A DNA stretch of 9,011 nt, taken from assembly GCA_002495535.1 (NCBI GenBank), contig DAFX01000019.1:1-9011 (forward strand), read 5' to 3'. Of this stretch, positions 1 through 6,484 are shown piece by piece. How positions within the stretch are numbered: the first letter of the stretch is position 1; each line of letters begins with the position of its first letter. The stretch comes from Euryarchaeota archaeon UBA433. GTDB lineage: Archaea > Thermoplasmatota > Poseidoniia > Poseidoniales > Poseidoniaceae. The notes below the pieces were generated by a model. The model saw only the letters and a list, made by a program, of their open reading frames with translations, ran no database searches and had not been told where the DNA came from. Position numbers and translations under genes: made by a program.

Positions 1-23
1 CTATACCGCTAAGCCACGGTGGC
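1..23 (-). tRNA. Partial tRNA gene, 5' end only, identity unknown
   Basis: Read on the minus strand from position 23, the sequence gives a seven-base acceptor strand (GCCACCG), then U8 and G9, then GCTTAGCGGTATAG. The stretch at 16-6 (TGGCTTAGCGG) matches the box A/D-arm consensus TRGYNNARNNG at every position, including A14, G15 and the G18-G19 pair. The rest of the tRNA lies beyond the left edge, so the anticodon, T-arm and any intron cannot be seen. Base 3 of the acceptor strand is C, so the G3-U70 identity pair of tRNA-Ala is not possible if the 5' end is placed correctly. A TATA-like element at the right distance upstream supports the call. A chance match over 23 bases is not excluded. 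Confidence 0.55.
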
Positions 24-48
24 AGTAATGCTGGCGACCGACCGGACC

Positions 49-55
49 AATATAA
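49..55 (-). promoter_or_regulatory. Archaeal TATA-like box for the edge tRNA
   Basis: On the minus strand the sequence reads GCGGTTATATTGG, with the A/T core TTATATT at 55-49 and a purine-rich stretch just upstream that could serve as a BRE. The core lies 26-32 bases upstream of the proposed tRNA 5' end at position 23, which is the usual archaeal spacing for transcription starting a few bases before the mature tRNA. This is motif matching by eye. Confidence 0.45.
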
Positions 56-116
56 CCGCTTCGCGTGAAGAACAACGCACTGAAATCCATGATGTGAAGC
101 CCATGATGTCCTCAAA

Positions 117-125
117 GGCTATAAG
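117..125 (+). promoter_or_regulatory. Possible TATA box for the small coiled-coil gene
   Basis: The stretch GGCTATAAGG is the best TATA-like match upstream of the small plus-strand gene. If it is used, transcription would start about 25 bases downstream, near 145-149. That is after the first ATG at 139 and would favour translation from a downstream ATG at 169 or 181. The evidence is weak because it rests on one short motif. Confidence 0.3.
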
Positions 126-138
126 GTGATTTTTACAA

Positions 139-366
139 ATGTTTTCTTGGAGAAGGCAACTTCTTCGGATGGGATTGAATATGGAGCGGGAGCTTGAAAC
201 AAAAACGGAGATGCGACAACGAGTTCGTGACCTCCAGAGCCAAGTAGATGAATTGAAAGACCTTGTCAACACATTGCTAAGTGTGATTTGCGAGGAGCCG
301 GATGGCGTCCATAGCGGCGCAGCCCCTACGATACCGGGGCAACCTGCAAACAACTACTGCATGTGA
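139..366 (+). CDS. Small coiled-coil (leucine-zipper-like) protein, 75 aa
   Basis: I do not recognise a family. The visible feature is a clean heptad pattern: Val29, Val36, Val43 and Ile50 at 'a' positions and Met25, Leu32, Leu39 and Leu46 at 'd' positions, with charged residues between them. Beta-branched residues at 'a' with Leu at 'd' is the pattern known for parallel dimeric coiled coils, so a small dimer is likely. The tail (from about residue 54) is rich in Gly, Pro and Ala, looks disordered, and ends in Cys-Met. There is no signal peptide or membrane segment. The start is uncertain: ATG at 139 gives 75 residues, while ATG at 169 or 181 (65 or 61 residues) keeps the whole coiled coil and fits the possible TATA box better. 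The stop lies one base from the rtcB stop on the other strand. The regular heptads make a chance reading frame unlikely. Confidence 0.55.
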   Translation: MFSWRRQLLRMGLNMERELETKTEMRQRVRDLQSQVDELKDLVNTLLSVICEEPDGVHSGAAPTIPGQPANNYCM

Positions 367-367
367 T

Positions 368-1843
368 TCAGCCTTTGATCACGGCTAGCGGGCTCAGCCG
401 AGCCACAGGCCGGGCCAAATCTGCTGTTTGTGTCAGTGCAATGACTTCATCGACGTCCTTGTAGGCATCAGGTGCCTCTTCTGAGAGAACATTTGGCGTC
501 GATGCGTGGATTCTGATTCCCTTTGCTTCCAAATCCCTTTTGAGTTGCTTTCCATCAATAGTTTTCTTGGCTTGCGTCCGTGACAACGATCTTCCTGCAC
601 CGTGGCATGATGAACCAAAAGCACGGTTCATGCCCTGCTGAGGTCCTGCCATAATCCATGAACCCGTCCCCATGTCCCCTGGAACGAGCACAGGTTGTCC
701 ACTTCCTGCATAAGATGAAGCAATTTCTGAATGGTCGCCGCCAAACGCTCGAGTCGCTCCTTTTCGATGAACACAGCAGGTGCACTCCACTCCATCAATG
801 GTGTGATGTTCGACCTTCGCGATGTTATGGGCCACATCGTAAAGCACTCGTGCTTCACCATCGGTGCCCAGTTCCAATCTCAGAACCTCCCTCAGACGAT
901 GGGCAAGAGCGCTTCTGTTTGCAAATGCATAATTTGCAGCGGCGTTCATGGCGTCAAAATACCCCTGGCCTTCCTTGCTGTGGAATGGGGCTGCTGCAAG
1001 TTGACGGTCTGCCAACGTGTAATCCCACTCTTCATTATACCAAGCGTTGCCCTTTTGCTTGTATTTTCCTTCCAACGCTCGTACGTGATCGCTGCACACT
1101 TGATGGCCCAAGCCACGAGAACCGGAGTGAATCATGGCCACTAATTGGCCTTCGTATAGACCCCATGCCTCTGCTGTTGCCGCATCAACCGTTTTGCCAA
1201 CAGTTTGTAATTCCAAAAAATGATTGCCACTTCCTAACGTCCCAAGTGCCCTTAGGCCCCGTTCTCTAGCCCGGTTGGACAGTTCTGCGTGTTCTGATTG
1301 GAGGACCCCATTGGATTCAATGGCCGCTAAATCTTCATCAAACCCGAAGCCCAAATCCACGGCAGCGTGTGCGCCGCGTTGAACCAAATCATCGAGTTGT
1401 CGTGCATTGATCTCGAGGCCACCCTTGCCCGAAGCCCCTGCTGGAATTCGTCCTGCGAGTCGCCCTGCAAGTTTCTTCAGGTTAGGAATGTCTGATTCCG
1501 TGGCATCGAGCGCCAACATTCTGACGCCGCAGTTGATGTCGAAACCAACCCCACCGGGGGAAATCGCTCCGCCAAGTTCACCCGCCTCCGTATCGGTTGC
1601 GATCACGCCACCAATCGGGAGGCCGTAGCCATAATGCCAGTCCGCCATCGCCCATGCTTCTCCAACAATACCGGGGAGTGCTGCGGCGTTGACAAGTTGT
1701 TCTGGGCCACGGTCGTCTGCGTGTTTCTCAAGGTGAGCCGCATCGGTCACCAAGCGGGCATCAACCTTCATTTGACCGTGGGCTTTGATCCGCATGGTAC
1801 CGTCGCCCTCATCGGAGAGGTGACTTCGCCAATCTTCGCCCAT
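368..1843 (-). CDS. rtcB: RNA-splicing ligase RtcB (tRNA ligase), 491 aa
   Basis: GTP- and Mn2+-dependent RNA ligase that joins a 2',3'-cyclic phosphate or 3'-phosphate end to a 5'-OH end; in Archaea it seals tRNA exons after intron removal. The expected active-site set is present: Asp102 and Cys105 (GFDINCG), His208 (GSGNHF), His239 (IHSGSRG), His339 (YDVAHN), and His414 (SSCHGAGRS), the last being the residue that is guanylylated in this family. They match Asp95, Cys98, His203, His234, His329 and His404 of the Pyrococcus enzyme in order and spacing. The length is close to the roughly 480 aa of archaeal relatives, so the gene looks intact. The ATG at 1843 is preferred because family members carry some 20 residues before the conserved core; Met17 is an alternative start. 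It diverges from alaS across a 118-base gap. No archease cofactor gene is visible in the window. Confidence 0.96.
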   Translation of the reverse strand: MGEDWRSHLSDEGDGTMRIKAHGQMKVDARLVTDAAHLEKHADDRGPEQLVNAAALPGIVGEAWAMADWHYGYGLPIGGVIATDTEAGELGGAISPGGVGFDINCGVRMLALDATESDIPNLKKLAGRLAGRIPAGASGKGGLEINARQLDDLVQRGAHAAVDLGFGFDEDLAAIESNGVLQSEHAELSNRARERGLRALGTLGSGNHFLELQTVGKTVDAATAEAWGLYEGQLVAMIHSGSRGLGHQVCSDHVRALEGKYKQKGNAWYNEEWDYTLADRQLAAAPFHSKEGQGYFDAMNAAANYAFANRSALAHRLREVLRLELGTDGEARVLYDVAHNIAKVEHHTIDGVECTCCVHRKGATRAFGGDHSEIASSYAGSGQPVLVPGDMGTGSWIMAGPQQGMNRAFGSSCHGAGRSLSRTQAKKTIDGKQLKRDLEAKGIRIHASTPNVLSEEAPDAYKDVDEVIALTQTADLARPVARLSPLAVIKG

Positions 1844-1961
1844 AGCGATGCGTTGGGTAAATCACCTTTGAGCGTTGTTCATGCTATTTGGACAAAAGGT
1901 CAACACAGGTTTCAAGGGGGAGGCGTCGCTGGCAGAGTCGTTCCTCTAAGGGCGTGTTGCT
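1844..1961. promoter_or_regulatory. Divergent intergenic region between rtcB and alaS
   Basis: These 118 bases must carry the start signals for both flanking genes. No strong TATA box is visible. The only A/T-rich candidate is near 1883-1891 (GCTATTTGG; CCAAATAGC on the minus strand). It would give a leader of about 20 bases for rtcB and about 50 for alaS. No clear Shine-Dalgarno sequence sits just before either ATG. The promoter role is inferred from gene layout, not from a convincing motif. Confidence 0.35.
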
Positions 1962-4817
1962 ATGAGTCTACCACCAATTGATTTGGCTGTGTTCCACGAG
2001 AACGGGTATATTCGCAAACAATGCCGTATCACTGAACTATGGTTTTGGACCACCGACCCCGATCGAACCACTTGTGGAGATACCACGGAAGATGAATACA
2101 CGTTCATCGGGGCGCCTTTGATTCAAGGCTATCCAATGCGGGGAAAAGCACTCAAGGACGCAATGCGGGAAACGTTCCTCGCCTTCTTTGAAAACCACGA
2201 ACACACACGGGTCCAACCCTATCCAGTTCTGGCGCGTTGGCGCGATGACATCCACCTGACGATTGCATCAATTGCTGATTTCCAACCCCATGTCACCTCG
2301 GGGGAAGTTGAACCGCCTGCGAACCCATTGACGATTTCTCAACCGTGCATTCGTTTAACCGATGTTGACGCAGTAGGTCGTTCTGGTCGCCATTTGACGA
2401 CCTTTGAGATGATGGCGCACCACGTTTTTAACCGGCCTGATGAAGGTCGAATGTTTTACTGGATGGAAGAATGCGTGCGCTTCTGCCACGACTTGATGAC
2501 CGATGCGTTGGGTATTGATGCCAACGAAATCACCTATGTTGAGAACCCGTGGTGCGGTGGAGGTAACGCTGGCGCTGCTGTGGAAGTGATCGTCGGTGGG
2601 CTCGAACTGGCAACATTGGTGTTCATGAATTTAGAAGAACATCCAGATGGTGATGTGGAACTCAAAGGCGATAAGTACCGTGAAATGCCATTGCAAATTA
2701 TCGACACTGGTTATGGTTTGGAGCGCTTTTGTTGGGCTGCAGCTGGAACGCCTACCATTTACGAATCGATATATCCCGATTCAACTGCATGGCTGAAAGA
2801 CCTTGCCAATTTCAGTTCGATCACCGCTCAATGGCCAGACTTGGATCTGGATGCGTTGCTTGGTGAAATGAGTCGCTTGAACGGGATCATGAACATCGAA
2901 CCTGGTGTCGATGCTGAAGAATTACAAGCAACCTTCTTGCGCCGCTTGGCCGAACGTGGCATCGAAGTTACAGGTGAACAATTCGCTGCAGTGACCGAAC
3001 CGTTGGCCAAAATTTACGCCATTCCTGATCACCTTCACGCGCTGTGCAACATGCTCGGCGACGGGCTTGTGCCATCGAATGCAAAAGCTGGTTATTTGGC
3101 ACGAATGCTGGCGAGGCGCACGCTCCGACTTCGTGATGAACTCAATCTAAGTGTCTCCCTTGCAGACCTTGCACAACACCACATCGAAGTCAATCTAGCA
3201 GGGGCTGACATGAAGCAAACTCATGATGGTTTGCTTGGCATTCTTGCGCTTGAGGAAGCACGGTATGGCGAAATGTTACGAAAGGGGGGCAATGTGATCA
3301 ACACCCAACTGAAGAGCCTACCAAAGGATGCGACAAGCATTCCTGACGAGGTGCTGTTCAACATGAACGATTCTCACGGTCTCGCACCGGACATGGCGGT
3401 CGGTCTTGCAAAACAAGCTGGCTGGTCTTCGGTTTCGGTCCGGACAGGTTTTGCCGCAGAAATGGCAGAACGCCACGCCAGATTGGCTAAGCAAGCTGCT
3501 CAAGCAGTGGAGCCGAAGCCTCTTGTTGAGCACATTCCTTCCCTTCCATCAACACACGCACTGTATTATGAGGATGTGCAACAGCAAGAATTTGACGCTT
3601 CGGTCTTGGCTTGCTTGCCACTCGTGGGCGATGACCTTCCTGAAGGGGCCACTCATGCAATCATCACCGACAAGACCTGCTTTTACCCAGAAGGCGGTGG
3701 CCAAGAAGGGGATTACGGTGTTCTCTCCACAGACTCGGTTCAATGCAGAGTGCTTGACACTCGAAAGGTGAACGAGCATGTTCTGCACCTGACCGATGGG
3801 CCTTTTGACAAGGGAGATCTCGTCCATGGTAGTCTTGATTGGAAGCGAAGAAAGCAACTGATGGACCATCACACGGCTGTTCACATCGTCGGTGGTGCTG
3901 CTCGACGTGTTCTTGGGCCTCATGTGTACCAAGCAGGTGCCAACAAATCCGTTGAGATGGCACGCTTGGACATCACTCACTTCAATCGGTTGACCAGAGA
4001 TGATCTGGACGCAATTGAATCACTGGCCAATGAAGTCCTCGGTCAAGTGCAGCGAACGGAAAAGACAGAATTGAATCGAAAAGATGCCGACAAGAAATAC
4101 GGTTTCGACCTGTATCAAGGTGGAGCACCTAAAGGCAGTTCAATCCGAATTTTGAGAATTGCCGACCACGATATTCAGGCTTGTGGCGGCACCCACCACG
4201 ATGAGCCAGGTCAAATTGGCTCGATTCGTATCGTTCGTTCTGCCGCAGTTCAAGACGGTGTTGAACGCTTGCATATTGTTGCTGGAGAATCAGCTTTGAA
4301 CTATGCACGTGAACAAGACGCTCTGCTTCGTGCGGCATGTGAAATTTATGGAATCCCAAGCGCTGAACTTCCTCGCACCTCCGAACGCTTCTACAAGGAA
4401 TGGAAAGATCAGCGAAAACGCATTGAACAACTTGAGGCAGAAATCGTCCGTTTGAGAACCTCTGGCGGAGGCTCTGATTCTCAGGAGATAGACGGCGTAC
4501 GAATTGTCATTATGGAGGCCCATGGAAACCTCAAGAAAATGACAAAGATGCTCAAAGAATTGACCCTCGATTCCAGCAAACCTACCCTTGCCGTGCTCGG
4601 ATCCAAAGAGGGAGGTGGCAAATTGATGATTGCTGTCACCGAGAACACCATCGCAGCCGAACGATATGATGCAGTGACATTGCTTCGAGAAATTGCTCCC
4701 CATATCAACGGCGGTGGTGGCGGGCGTCCGACCCTCGCTCAAGGTGGTGGCTCAAATCCCGACGGTCTTGATGCGGCGCTTGACGCAGCACGGGCTTCGG
4801 TTGGCATCAACGGTTAG
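1962..4817 (+). CDS. alaS: Alanyl-tRNA synthetase, archaeal type, 951 aa
   Basis: Charges tRNA-Ala with alanine in the cytoplasm and clears mischarged Ser/Gly-tRNA-Ala. Residues 11-50 form the N-terminal block typical of archaeal enzymes (GYIRKQC, FWT, CGD, FIG). The class II catalytic domain follows to about 290, with ARWRDDIHLTIASIADFQP (91-109), NPLTISQPCIRL (121-132), the FMNLEEHP strand (221-228) and DTGYGLER (248-255). The tRNA-recognition region runs to about 520. The editing domain (about 530-775) has the Zn ligands His637 and His641 (HTAVH) and Cys741 and His745 (CGGTH). A charged helix at about 806-832 looks like a coiled coil. The C-terminal DHHA1/C-Ala domain carries GGGGGRP...QGGG (917-930). 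The length is normal and all catalytic blocks are present. One oddity is that two of four cysteines expected in the N-terminal block are missing. The ATG at 1962 leaves the usual short lead before the first conserved block. Confidence 0.97.
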   Translation: MSLPPIDLAVFHENGYIRKQCRITELWFWTTDPDRTTCGDTTEDEYTFIGAPLIQGYPMRGKALKDAMRETFLAFFENHEHTRVQPYPVLARWRDDIHLTIASIADFQPHVTSGEVEPPANPLTISQPCIRLTDVDAVGRSGRHLTTFEMMAHHVFNRPDEGRMFYWMEECVRFCHDLMTDALGIDANEITYVENPWCGGGNAGAAVEVIVGGLELATLVFMNLEEHPDGDVELKGDKYREMPLQIIDTGYGLERFCWAAAGTPTIYESIYPDSTAWLKDLANFSSITAQWPDLDLDALLGEMSRLNGIMNIEPGVDAEELQATFLRRLAERGIEVTGEQFAAVTEPLAKIYAIPDHLHALCNMLGDGLVPSNAKAGYLARMLARRTLRLRDELNLSVSLADLAQHHIEVNLAGADMKQTHDGLLGILALEEARYGEMLRKGGNVINTQLKSLPKDATSIPDEVLFNMNDSHGLAPDMAVGLAKQAGWSSVSVRTGFAAEMAERHARLAKQAAQAVEPKPLVEHIPSLPSTHALYYEDVQQQEFDASVLACLPLVGDDLPEGATHAIITDKTCFYPEGGGQEGDYGVLSTDSVQCRVLDTRKVNEHVLHLTDGPFDKGDLVHGSLDWKRRKQLMDHHTAVHIVGGAARRVLGPHVYQAGANKSVEMARLDITHFNRLTRDDLDAIESLANEVLGQVQRTEKTELNRKDADKKYGFDLYQGGAPKGSSIRILRIADHDIQACGGTHHDEPGQIGSIRIVRSAAVQDGVERLHIVAGESALNYAREQDALLRAACEIYGIPSAELPRTSERFYKEWKDQRKRIEQLEAEIVRLRTSGGGSDSQEIDGVRIVIMEAHGNLKKMTKMLKELTLDSSKPTLAVLGSKEGGGKLMIAVTENTIAAERYDAVTLLREIAPHINGGGGGRPTLAQGGGSNPDGLDAALDAARASVGING

Positions 4818-5530
4818 AGCGAGCGCAGCGCTTCTCGATCGAAGTGAGAAACTGCGACGTTTTGTGCCTCACTCACTTCAAACCAACGAACTTCAGCGAT
4901 TTCCTCTGCCTGAACATTGAGGGTTGATGCATCGCCGTTCCAGTGCGCTTGGTAGGTGAATGAAACGAAAGATATGCCCTCGTCGGTAAAGATATTCTGA
5001 GTGACGATCGGCTCCACATCAAGCAGTTCAATCTCAAGGCCGAGTTCTTCCTTCGTTTCACGAACACAGCCGGTTGTTGGGTGTTCGTTGTGGTCCATGT
5101 AACCTCCAGGCAAGGTCCAAAATCCACGAAAGTGACCCCGCTCAACTTTAGCCATAAGGACATGATTTTGATCGTTTGAAATCATTACTTTTGATACGAG
5201 ACGATGAATTGAACGGTAAATGGCTTCTCTGGCGACCGGATGAACGGCATTGTCGCTGATTAAGTCGTCCTTCAGCGCCCAGTGCTTTGGCCATGCAATT
5301 TTCGGATAGCCCTTGATCACGAGGGTGTTCGATTGGTTCCATGAGATCCGTGTGTGACCCAATTGATCCCAATTCAGCCCCATCGTTTCAATTTCATCTC
5401 TGGTTGGCAATCGCATCAGTGTTTCGGATGTCAAGCGCCCCGTCACCGGGATGCAAGGGCCTTGCCCGTTTTGATCGACCAAGAGGACCCGACCGTCGTG
5501 CTCCAAATGAACAACTTCCTCCGGGTGCAT
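4814..5530 (-). CDS. Nudix hydrolase with N-terminal extension, 238 aa
   Basis: Nudix enzymes hydrolyse nucleoside diphosphates linked to another group (X), for example damaged dNTPs, NADH, ADP-ribose or CoA; the substrate here cannot be told. The Nudix box GX5EX7REUXEEXGU is complete at residues 143-165: Gly143, Glu149, Arg157-Glu158, Glu161-Glu162 and Gly164, with Thr159 where a hydrophobic residue is usual. The Nudix fold covers about residues 110-238, including a YQAHW strand and the RWFEVSEA segment near the end. Residues 1-105 are an extension I do not recognise. It is rich in Trp (54, 64, 80, 84) and its first 30 residues look like a beta hairpin (HDGRVLLVDQNG). The stop codon overlaps that of alaS by four bases. 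The ATG at 5530 faces the MBL gene across 110 bases. The protein should be cytoplasmic, as no signal peptide is visible. Confidence 0.9.
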   Translation of the reverse strand: MHPEEVVHLEHDGRVLLVDQNGQGPCIPVTGRLTSETLMRLPTRDEIETMGLNWDQLGHTRISWNQSNTLVIKGYPKIAWPKHWALKDDLISDNAVHPVAREAIYRSIHRLVSKVMISNDQNHVLMAKVERGHFRGFWTLPGGYMDHNEHPTTGCVRETKEELGLEIELLDVEPIVTQNIFTDEGISFVSFTYQAHWNGDASTLNVQAEEIAEVRWFEVSEAQNVAVSHFDREALRSL

Positions 5531-5640
5531 GATGCCTGCTCAATATCCTCTCTCATCAATCCTCGTATTCCGGTTGGCTTTGGGCAGGTGGCATTTGGAT
5601 TTGGCTGATTCTTCAAGTACCACCCCATGCTCGCCTTACC
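5531..5640. promoter_or_regulatory. Divergent intergenic region between Nudix and MBL genes
   Basis: These 110 bases separate the two divergent starts. On the minus strand GAGGATATTGAG (5539-5550) is A/T-rich but lies only 10-20 bases before the Nudix ATG, which is too close for the usual archaeal TATA spacing unless the true start is further inside the gene. No good TATA box is visible for the plus-strand MBL gene. The promoter content is inferred from layout only. Confidence 0.3.
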
Positions 5641-6360
5641 ATGGGCTTTGAACAACTCAACGACACCGGCTGGGCTAAGACCTACTTGATTTGGGATGAA
5701 GCGACCAAGGAGGCTGCTTTGGTCGATCCCGTGTATGACCACCAACAATCCTATCTCGATCTTATCGAAAATAAGGGGCTTACGCTTGTGTATGCAATGG
5801 CAACTCACACTCATGCCGACCACATTACCGCATGTTTTGAGTTGAAGAAAAACACGGGATGTGAATATGTGATGTGGCATGCCACTGCCTGCCTTGGTGT
5901 GACGAAATACGTCGATGACTTGGACACGCTACAGATGGGCGAAATCACGTTTACGTTCCACCATGCACCCGGGCACACAAACGACAGCGTGCTGATCGCA
6001 ACCGACTCGCACGTCATGACGGGTGACTTTCTTTTCACCGGGAAGGGCGGCGTAGGACGCGATGATTTGCCGAGCGGACGAATGCATGTCCACTGGCAGG
6101 CCCTTCAGGTGCTTGACCGACTCTCAGGTCACCTCGTTGTCTGCACCGGCCACGACCCCCCAGGGACTGAAATGATGACGCTTAATTGGAATCAAGAGCA
6201 CAACCCTGTGCTCAAAATGCGTTCGTACGAGGAGTATGAGGCATGGCAAATCGAAGTCAGTTCAGGTCTTGGAGCTGTTTCAAAGATCAAAACAGCTGTT
6301 CCAGCCAACTTATTTGCTGAAATTCCAGAATACATTCCATGGTTGGACGGCCAAGAATGA
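5641..6360 (+). CDS. Metallo-beta-lactamase-fold persulfide dioxygenase-like protein (ETHE1/glyoxalase II family), 239 aa
   Basis: ETHE1-type enzymes use a single iron to oxidise glutathione or other low-molecular-weight persulfide to sulfite; glyoxalase II relatives hydrolyse thioesters. The metal motif THTHADHI supplies His56, His58, Asp60 and His61. Further ligands are His112 (APGHT), Asp129 (TGDFLF) and His171 (TGHDPPG). ETHE1-like traits are the DPV segment near residue 29, THxHADHIT, the HNPVLKMRSYEEY block (187-199) and the KTAVPANL tail (217-224), which resembles the AVPANL end of bacterial family members. The usual GCGRTDF loop is replaced by GKGGVGRDDLPSG (134-146), so the exact reaction is uncertain. 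Size is normal for the family and there is no rhodanese domain. It is cytoplasmic by sequence. The gene is followed after 49 bases by the subtilase gene on the same strand; no functional link is evident. Confidence 0.85.
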   Translation: MGFEQLNDTGWAKTYLIWDEATKEAALVDPVYDHQQSYLDLIENKGLTLVYAMATHTHADHITACFELKKNTGCEYVMWHATACLGVTKYVDDLDTLQMGEITFTFHHAPGHTNDSVLIATDSHVMTGDFLFTGKGGVGRDDLPSGRMHVHWQALQVLDRLSGHLVVCTGHDPPGTEMMTLNWNQEHNPVLKMRSYEEYEAWQIEVSSGLGAVSKIKTAVPANLFAEIPEYIPWLDGQE

Positions 6361-6365
6361 AGCAC

Positions 6366-6373
6366 AAAATATG
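6366..6373 (+). promoter_or_regulatory. Possible TATA box for the subtilase gene
   Basis: The stretch AAAATATG directly after the MBL stop codon is the best TATA-like match in the 49-base gap. Transcription starting about 25 bases downstream, near 6393-6396, would give a leader of about 15 bases before the ATG at 6410. A weak purine-rich GAGG at 6396-6399 could act as a ribosome binding site. This would make the subtilase gene an independent transcript, but read-through from the MBL gene is also possible. Confidence 0.35.
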
Positions 6374-6409
6374 CCAATCCCTTTGAAGGGCCAATGAGGC
6401 CCACAGGTT

Positions 6410-6484
6410 ATGCGCTCTTCCTCAGCACGCGGTCTCTTGGTTGTTCTCAGCCTCCAACTCCTTCTTGTCGGCGCCTCTGCAGCC
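6410..6484 (+). other. Signal peptide of the subtilase
   Basis: The first 25 residues have a short Ser/Arg n-region (Arg2, Arg7), a hydrophobic core LLVVLSLQLLLVG (residues 9-21) and a small-residue ASAA ending, with likely cleavage after residue 24 or 25. The core lacks an RR pair, so Sec export is more likely than Tat. The position also confirms the start codon. Confidence 0.85.

Noticed and set aside
1..23. The edge tRNA as tRNA-Ala, which would pair with the nearby alaS
   Set aside because: The third acceptor base would be C, so the G3-U70 pair that marks tRNA-Ala cannot form with this 5' end.
9..353. Minus-strand open frame of 114 codons over the left edge
   Set aside because: It overlaps the proposed tRNA, its promoter and the coiled-coil gene, and its product is rich in Ser and Arg with no recognisable pattern. 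The heptad pattern on the other strand is the better explanation.
658..1269. Plus-strand open frame of 203 codons opposite rtcB
   Set aside because: It lies wholly inside rtcB, whose catalytic residues are all present. The product has many Cys, His and Pro residues and no family signal, as expected for an antisense shadow.
5443..5880. Minus-strand open frame of 145 codons spanning the Nudix-MBL gap
   Set aside because: It overlaps the starts of both the Nudix and MBL genes, which are well supported by motifs, and the translation resembles no known family.
6273..6297. Inverted repeat AGCTGTTT / AAACAGCT with a 9-base loop, near the 3' end of the MBL gene
   Set aside because: The arms are perfect, but the repeat lies inside the conserved coding end of the protein and is not followed by a T-run, so a terminator or regulatory role is not supported.
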